Position numbers and translations under genes: made by a program. From NCBI RefSeq assembly GCF_042445055.1, contig NZ_CP170339.1:930001-994000 (forward strand): 64,000 bases of DNA, given 5' to 3'. The number at the start of each line of letters is the position of its first letter. The stretch's first letter is position 1. Positions 61,201 to 64,000 of this stretch are shown piece after piece. The DNA is from Falsihalocynthiibacter sp042445055. Lineage in GTDB: Bacteria; Pseudomonadota; Alphaproteobacteria; Rhodobacterales; Rhodobacteraceae. The notes below the pieces were generated by a model. The model was not told where the DNA came from. It was given only the letters and a program-made list of their open reading frames with translations, and made no database searches.

Positions 61201-61428
61201 GATTTCTGCTTGCTCTTTCTTGACCATTCCTTCGCGGGTTGCATCAAGCATTGCTTGGTACTCGCGCATTGCGGATATGATCGATAGCTCGGATGTGTCA
61301 TCGAACAACAGGCTTTCTTGTGGGCCTAGTTGGCCCGCATCAATCGGTCCTTCGCGACGGCGTAATTTCTCCATCGGATACCCGCCTAGATCGAATGGGC
61401 GTTTCGCGGATGAGAATAGTTTGCTCAT
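58246..61428 (-). CDS. Self-sufficient (catabolic) reductive dehalogenase fused to flavin/2Fe-2S reductase
   Basis: A 1060-residue cytoplasmic protein with no Tat signal. Residues about 100-610 are a cobalamin-dependent reductive dehalogenase core made of two related nitroreductase-like halves (about 120-290 and 390-540), then two 4Fe-4S motifs: Cys551, 554, 557, 561 and Cys587, 600, 603, 607. Residues 745-960 form a phthalate-dioxygenase-reductase-like module (FMN motif RQYS at 795-798, nucleotide motif GGGIGITPM), and the C-terminus is a plant-type ferredoxin (Cys1009, 1014, 1017, 1045). This is the layout of BhbA and NpRdhA, enzymes that remove halogens from halophenols with NAD(P)H. It lies 9 bases after a MarR gene. 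Substrate and activity are inferred. Confidence 0.88.
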   Translation of the reverse strand: MSKLFSSAKRPFDLGGYPMEKLRRREGPIDAGQLGPQESLLFDDTSELSIISAMREYQAMLDATREGMVKKEQAEIPSDLTERAKHLKSFGYFCDADMAATCAIPQDAWLPTRTENPDVARLASKIETMQPKSMAAGVDVIMAGLRESLRVPTADCTHHTHALIYLYALPRKPRENESGTDWIHGAEQNRSCLRAAETAVTLASYIRSLGHDARAHTEAASDVHLRHLALAAGLIGEDGRNPFLGHDYALAVVTTTLEFAPDLPLADKASAPLSYSTGLGRHAQSATRRDPYAKRDFALGPHPFETLKRVGSPTTYIDAPNVARVPKRANLFVRALFGDMGKKVQEAAKNGNYVRKSASAFAFRPSLGAFLLLQDGEAAPTRDPSTFDPKRNADNIKGALYFLGVDAVGLSACPDYAYYSHDVNGDVITPYHKNAISMIIDQGHETMEGATGDDWIACAQSMRAYLRFSLLGGVLAGHLRRLGYTARVHSVMDDEVLHPPLLLLSGLGEVSRIGEVILNPFLGPRLKSGIVTTDMPMTHDRPIDFGLQKFCDACNKCARECPSGAITAGPKAMFNGYEIWKSDSQKCTTYRVTNESGAMCGRCMKTCPWNLEGLFAEAPFRWVAMNAPATAKALAKLDDLAGNGEVVSGKKWWWDLEMRDDGAYRAPLKPVSERPLQKKLNLRFSDQTLAVYPAPLAPPPYAWPFPMDREAGIAAYQQMISAEEHKKRRAEGLPPEHIYATDHGQTPVMKLVVSKVEKMGDTVTKYEFSHPDGATLPPATAGAHIDVVVAPEFFRQYSLSGDPADTSKYQIAVLREDNGRGGSKLMHRIFTEGRKVFVSKPINHFPLIEDASQSYLMGGGIGITPMIAMAHRLYALGRDFEVHYSCSSRVGAGFLKDLDAVPWRSKLHLHFSDEGTRADLASVLKYEEGAHMYTCGPDVYMNSVLEAAKVNGFPEDARHLEYFAVPEAPDFVNHPFTLKLQDGRSISVSEDESAADALLNAGVHVDLKCSDGLCGVCKCSVIEGKVEHRDYVLSNAEKEDQIILCQSRAAQKNGELALDI

Positions 61429-61437
61429 GGGTATGAC

Positions 61438-61893
61438 CTAAAGTTGTGCAAGCGGCGTGCCGTCGCCAGATTGAAGCTTGTGGATGAGTTTGCGCAGCGT
61501 TTCGCGTTCTGTGGCCGATAATTTTGCTTCGAAGTGTGCCGCATTCTCGCGTGCCGCGTGTGTCGCACATTCAAGAACATCGCGGCCGTGCACTGTTACA
61601 ACTACGGCGGTGCGGCGGCCGTCTGATTCTTCGTCGTTACGCTGGATCAGCCCCTCTCGCGACATTTTTCGCAGCGCGCGGGATGTCGCGGTACGATCCA
61701 CGCCTACAAACTCCGCGATCGCAGATGGAAAACGAAGTGCCTCTGTCTCCACCGCCAGCAGGATGCACCATGTGACTCGCGTTAGACCAAGCTCCTTTAG
61801 GCGTGTTTCAAAACCGCGCTCTTGAATGCGCGCGGTTCGGCTCATTTGATATCCAAGCGAATTATGGAGGTGATAGGGGGCACTGTGCGACAT
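61438..61893 (-). CDS. MarR-family transcriptional regulator
   Basis: A 151-residue winged-helix regulator: LGYQMSRTARIQERGFETRLKELGL, then the HTH (ALRFPSAIAEFVGVDRTATSRALRKMSREGLI) and the beta wing DEESDGRRTAVVVT. MarR proteins often sense phenolic compounds and repress their own operon. It directly precedes the dehalogenase gene by 9 bases. A perfect palindrome TTGACA-G-TGTCAA lies 4 bases before its ATG, as a likely operator. The start has no clear ribosome site, which suggests a leaderless or near-leaderless message. Confidence 0.9.
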   Translation of the reverse strand: MSHSAPYHLHNSLGYQMSRTARIQERGFETRLKELGLTRVTWCILLAVETEALRFPSAIAEFVGVDRTATSRALRKMSREGLIQRNDEESDGRRTAVVVTVHGRDVLECATHAARENAAHFEAKLSATERETLRKLIHKLQSGDGTPLAQL

Positions 61894-61896
61894 TAG

Positions 61897-61949
61897 TTGA
61901 CAGTGTCAATTACTTATTCGAAAGTCAATATCCGCGCAATTTTATTGAC
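61897..61949. promoter_or_regulatory. Candidate MarR operator cluster
   Basis: The perfect palindrome TTGACA (61897-61902) G TGTCAA (61904-61909) is followed by a second inverted pair, GTCAAT (61924-61929) and ATTGAC (61944-61949). The ATTGAC half-site thus recurs within 53 bases of the MarR-dehalogenase operon start, in the gap shared with the divergent HAD gene. Confidence 0.6.
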
Positions 61950-62038
61950 CGCTTTTGAAACAGTTGTAACTCGGCGCGAATTCCGCAAAAATGGCCCGCG
62001 CCAGTGTTATTCTCGCTGAACGATCCTTGGGAGGGGAT

Positions 62039-62767
62039 ATGACAAGCATTAGAGCGGTCTTATTTGACAAGGACGGTACTTTATTTGATTTCAAAGCAAG
62101 TTGGGGCCAATGGACCCAGCGCTACCTTGCACAATTGGCAGGCGGCGATGATATGAAGCGCCGAGAGCTCGCAAATGCTGTGGGGTTTGATATTGATCGA
62201 CGTCGTTTCGAATCCGACTCTCCGATCATTGCGGGCACACCGGATGAAATCGCAGAGGTGCTTCTGCCGCATTTGCCCAGTGAGGGACGCGAAGGCCTTT
62301 TGCTTTCGATGAACCGCGCTACAATGCAAGCCGAGATGGTCGAGGCTGCTCCGCTGCGTCCGCTGTTGCGTGGGTTGCGCGCGAGAGGACTGACGCTTGG
62401 TGTGGCTACGAATGATGCAGAAGAGCCCGCGCGTGCTCACCTTAAGGCGGCGGATGTGGAAGAGTATTTTGACTATCTCGTTGGGTTCGATAGCGGATAT
62501 GGCGCAAAACCCGCCGCGGGCATGTGTACTGGTTTTAGCGAACAGATCGGTGTCCCGGCTGATGAAATCGTTATGGTTGGCGATAGCCGTCATGATCTAC
62601 TCGCGGGGCGCGCCGCAGGTATGCGGACCGTAGCCGTACTCACGGGGATCGCTCAAGAAGACAGTTTAGCCCCCCTTGCGGAGGTCGTATTGCCACACAT
62701 CGGGCACCTTCCGGCATGGCTCGAAGGTGTGTCGCCCGCAGAGAAGTTTGAACGCACTGCTGTCTAG
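62039..62767 (+). CDS. HAD-superfamily phosphatase (phosphoglycolate-phosphatase-like)
   Basis: A 242-residue hydrolase. Motif I is FDKDGTLFDF with the nucleophile Asp and the second acid Asp, motif II is GVATND, motif III a Lys in GYGAKPAAG and motif IV MVGDSRHDLLAG. DxDGT with a helical cap marks a phosphatase, not a haloacid dehalogenase (which lacks the second Asp). It may hydrolyse 2-phosphoglycolate or another small phosphate. ATG 62039 follows GGAGGGG. It is divergent from the MarR-dehalogenase operon; a functional link is not implied. Confidence 0.88.
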   Translation: MTSIRAVLFDKDGTLFDFKASWGQWTQRYLAQLAGGDDMKRRELANAVGFDIDRRRFESDSPIIAGTPDEIAEVLLPHLPSEGREGLLLSMNRATMQAEMVEAAPLRPLLRGLRARGLTLGVATNDAEEPARAHLKAADVEEYFDYLVGFDSGYGAKPAAGMCTGFSEQIGVPADEIVMVGDSRHDLLAGRAAGMRTVAVLTGIAQEDSLAPLAEVVLPHIGHLPAWLEGVSPAEKFERTAV

Positions 62768-62858
62768 GAAACTATTGAAAGTTTTAGCAATCTGCTGAAA
62801 TTTTCGACTTTGTTAATATACTTACCGCACTGTTGTACCTCAAGTGAGAGGGGTAGGT

Positions 62859-63458
62859 ATGCACGGCTTAATAAACCGTTCAATTCAGTGTTTTACGCGC
62901 GATATGTATGGCCCGCAGTTGTGGGCGAAAGTTATCAGTCGATCTGAGTTTGAAACGGATAATTTCGAAACGATGCTGTCCTATTCGGACGACAGTACGT
63001 TCACGCTTCTCGACAATCTTGCCAAGGAGCTTGCAAAGTCACGCGAGGATATTCTTGAGGATATTGGAACCTACCTCGTATCTCACAAAAACGTCGAAGC
63101 GTTACGCCGTTTGCTCCGATTTGGCGGGGTCACGTTCGAAGATTTTTTGCATTCTCTAGATGACTTGCACGATCGCGCGAAATTGGCGGTATCTGATCTT
63201 GAACTCCCCCATCTTACCCTAAGAGAGCATGCGACAGGGCGATACAGTCTGAAATGCCAATCATCGTTAGTCGGATATGGCTCCAGTTTTGGGCATGTCA
63301 TGGTCGGCCTGCTGCGTGCCATGGCGGATGATTACGGGGCGCTCGTCCTTTTGGAGCACGAAGGAAGGCAGAACGGAGTTGAGGTGATCTCTATCCACTT
63401 ACTAGAGAGCGCGTTTGCCGAAGGTCGCGCGTTCTCCTTAGCAGATAAGGCGGTATAG
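62859..63458 (+). CDS. H-NOX (heme NO/oxygen-binding) domain protein with degenerate YxSxR motif
   Basis: A 199-residue single-domain protein of the HNOB family, which binds heme and senses NO. It starts MHGLINRSIQCFTRDMYGPQ, and the proximal heme ligand His104 lies in FLHSLDDLHDRA. Twenty-nine residues on, where YxSxR should be, the sequence is CQSSL (Cys133, Ser135, Leu137), so Tyr and Arg that grip the heme propionates are replaced. ATG 62859 follows GAGAGGGGTAGGT. The gene is followed 2 bases later by an HNOBA-GGDEF protein, so NO or oxygen sensing probably controls c-di-GMP. Confidence 0.9.
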   Translation: MHGLINRSIQCFTRDMYGPQLWAKVISRSEFETDNFETMLSYSDDSTFTLLDNLAKELAKSREDILEDIGTYLVSHKNVEALRRLLRFGGVTFEDFLHSLDDLHDRAKLAVSDLELPHLTLREHATGRYSLKCQSSLVGYGSSFGHVMVGLLRAMADDYGALVLLEHEGRQNGVEVISIHLLESAFAEGRAFSLADKAV

Positions 63459-63460
63459 GT

Positions 63461-64000
63461 ATGTGCAGAGTAGGTCTGAGCAGTGAGCAGGCGGCTAAAC
63501 TGATGCCAATGTATGTGCATATTTCGCCGCTTGGTCACATCGTCGGTGCGGGCGGCACTGTGCAAAAGTTGTTTAACGAGGGGCTGATCGGTCGCCGTTT
63601 CCTAGAAGTTTTTGATCTGGAGCGCCCACGCGAGGTGCGATCAATCGGATGCTTGCGCAAATTGGTTGGCCAGAAACTCTACCTGCGCGCCCAAGATGTG
63701 CATCTCGTTGGCTTGGCAGTGCAGGAAGAGGGAAGTGATGCCCTGATCATCAATATGTCCTTTGGCATTTCGGTCGTTGATGCGGTTCAGAAATTCCAAC
63801 TAACGAGCGCGGATTTTGCCGCAACCGACCTCGCGGTTGAGATGCTCTATCTTGTGGAGGCAAAAGGACTGGCAATGTCCGAGATTTCGGACCTGAACGA
63901 GAGGTTGCAGGGCGAGAAGAATGAGGCCGAAGAATTGGCGGCCACTGACACACTCACGGGGCTGAAAAATCGGCGTGCGATGGATCACTACATGGCGCGC
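63461..64000 (+). CDS. HNOBA-GGDEF diguanylate cyclase, partial
   Basis: The frame is open from ATG 63461 to the right edge (180 residues), so the C-terminal part of GGDEF and any later domain are missing. The N-terminus MPMYVHISPLGHIVGAGGTVQKL to FLEVFDLERPREV and later LYLVEAKGLAMSEISDLNERL match the heme-NO-binding-associated (HNOBA) PAS-like domain, followed by a signalling helix and the start of GGDEF, TDTLTGLKNRRAM. It starts 2 bases after the H-NOX stop, so the pair is coupled. In other bacteria H-NOX represses or stimulates a partner cyclase; the enzyme signature itself is not in the window. Confidence 0.85.
   Translation, partial: MCRVGLSSEQAAKLMPMYVHISPLGHIVGAGGTVQKLFNEGLIGRRFLEVFDLERPREVRSIGCLRKLVGQKLYLRAQDVHLVGLAVQEEGSDALIINMSFGISVVDAVQKFQLTSADFAATDLAVEMLYLVEAKGLAMSEISDLNERLQGEKNEAEELAATDTLTGLKNRRAMDHYMAR

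Noticed and set aside
60691..61287. 198-codon plus-strand frame inside the dehalogenase gene
   Set aside because: Antisense shadow of the N-terminal half, no ribosome site or homology.
58246..61428. Respiratory (membrane-linked) reductive dehalogenase
   Set aside because: There is no Tat signal and no RdhB anchor gene, and the protein carries its own NAD(P)H reductase module, which fits the catabolic cytoplasmic type.
62039..62767. Haloacid dehalogenase next to the reductive dehalogenase
   Set aside because: Motif I is DKDGT with two Asp residues, which marks phosphatases; true haloacid dehalogenases lack the second Asp. Its orientation is also divergent.

Overview
The window looks like chromosomal DNA of a marine Roseobacter-type alphaproteobacterium (Rhodobacterales). 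The evidence is an rpoE-chrR singlet-oxygen locus with its usual target genes, a DUF6280 protein (a family I associate with Rhodobacteraceae), a NaChBac-type sodium channel like those known from roseobacters, a ugp operon, and a pcm-tolC-PopZ-like order as in other alphaproteobacteria. GC is moderate, genes are densely packed with many short overlaps, and there are two tRNAs. I saw no rRNA, CRISPR array, insertion sequence or prophage.

Layout. 1-4.9 kb (minus): ugpBAEC glycerol-3-phosphate/glycerophosphodiester importer, ending in an endonuclease/exonuclease/phosphatase-fold (EEP) gene that runs off the left edge. 5.3-7.6 kb (plus): voltage-gated Na+ channel and an MltB-type lytic transglycosylase. 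7.6-14.4 kb: a GGDEF-EAL protein, a hybrid histidine kinase with an Hpt domain, a cysteine-free periplasmic molybdopterin-fold protein and a divergent LuxR-type response regulator. 14.5-16.5 kb: NmrA-like protein and PQQ-type sugar dehydrogenase. 16.5-25.2 kb: the RpoE/ChrR block, consisting of a six-gene minus-strand operon (FAD oxidoreductase, DUF1365, cyclopropane-fatty-acid-synthase-like methylase, SDR, TspO-like protein, DUF2177), divergent rpoE-chrR, a fasciclin protein and photolyase. Four promoter-like sites of the form TGANCY-N18-TAnnn sit in front of these transcription units.

25.3-33.3 kb: exported amidohydrolase, outer-membrane protein, tRNA-Cys, Pcm-like methyltransferase, TolC, a PopZ-like protein, cobyric acid synthase and DUF6280. 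33.5-43.3 kb: efp, ygfZ, glycosyltransferase, MsbA-like ABC exporter, two PLP aminotransferases, valS and an Lrp regulator. 43.4-54.3 kb: an orphan form-II CoxL-like molybdoenzyme subunit, a DUF2235 hydrolase, metF/metR, suhB, rhomboid, tRNA-Leu, aldo/keto reductase, a one-domain 3HCDH-like protein, EamA transporter, NUDIX and DUF983. 54.5-58.2 kb: EF-hand protein, ECF sigma factor, small membrane protein, metal-sensor-like protein, PleD-like diguanylate cyclase and DUF3572.

58.2-61.9 kb holds the most unusual item: a 1060-residue cytoplasmic reductive dehalogenase fused to its own flavin/2Fe-2S reductase, downstream of a MarR regulator whose start is flanked by a perfect palindrome. The window ends with a HAD phosphatase and an H-NOX protein followed directly by an HNOBA-GGDEF protein, pointing to gas/redox control of c-di-GMP. 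Themes that recur are oxidative and light stress, c-di-GMP signalling (four proteins) and scavenging of organic phosphorus and possibly organohalides.
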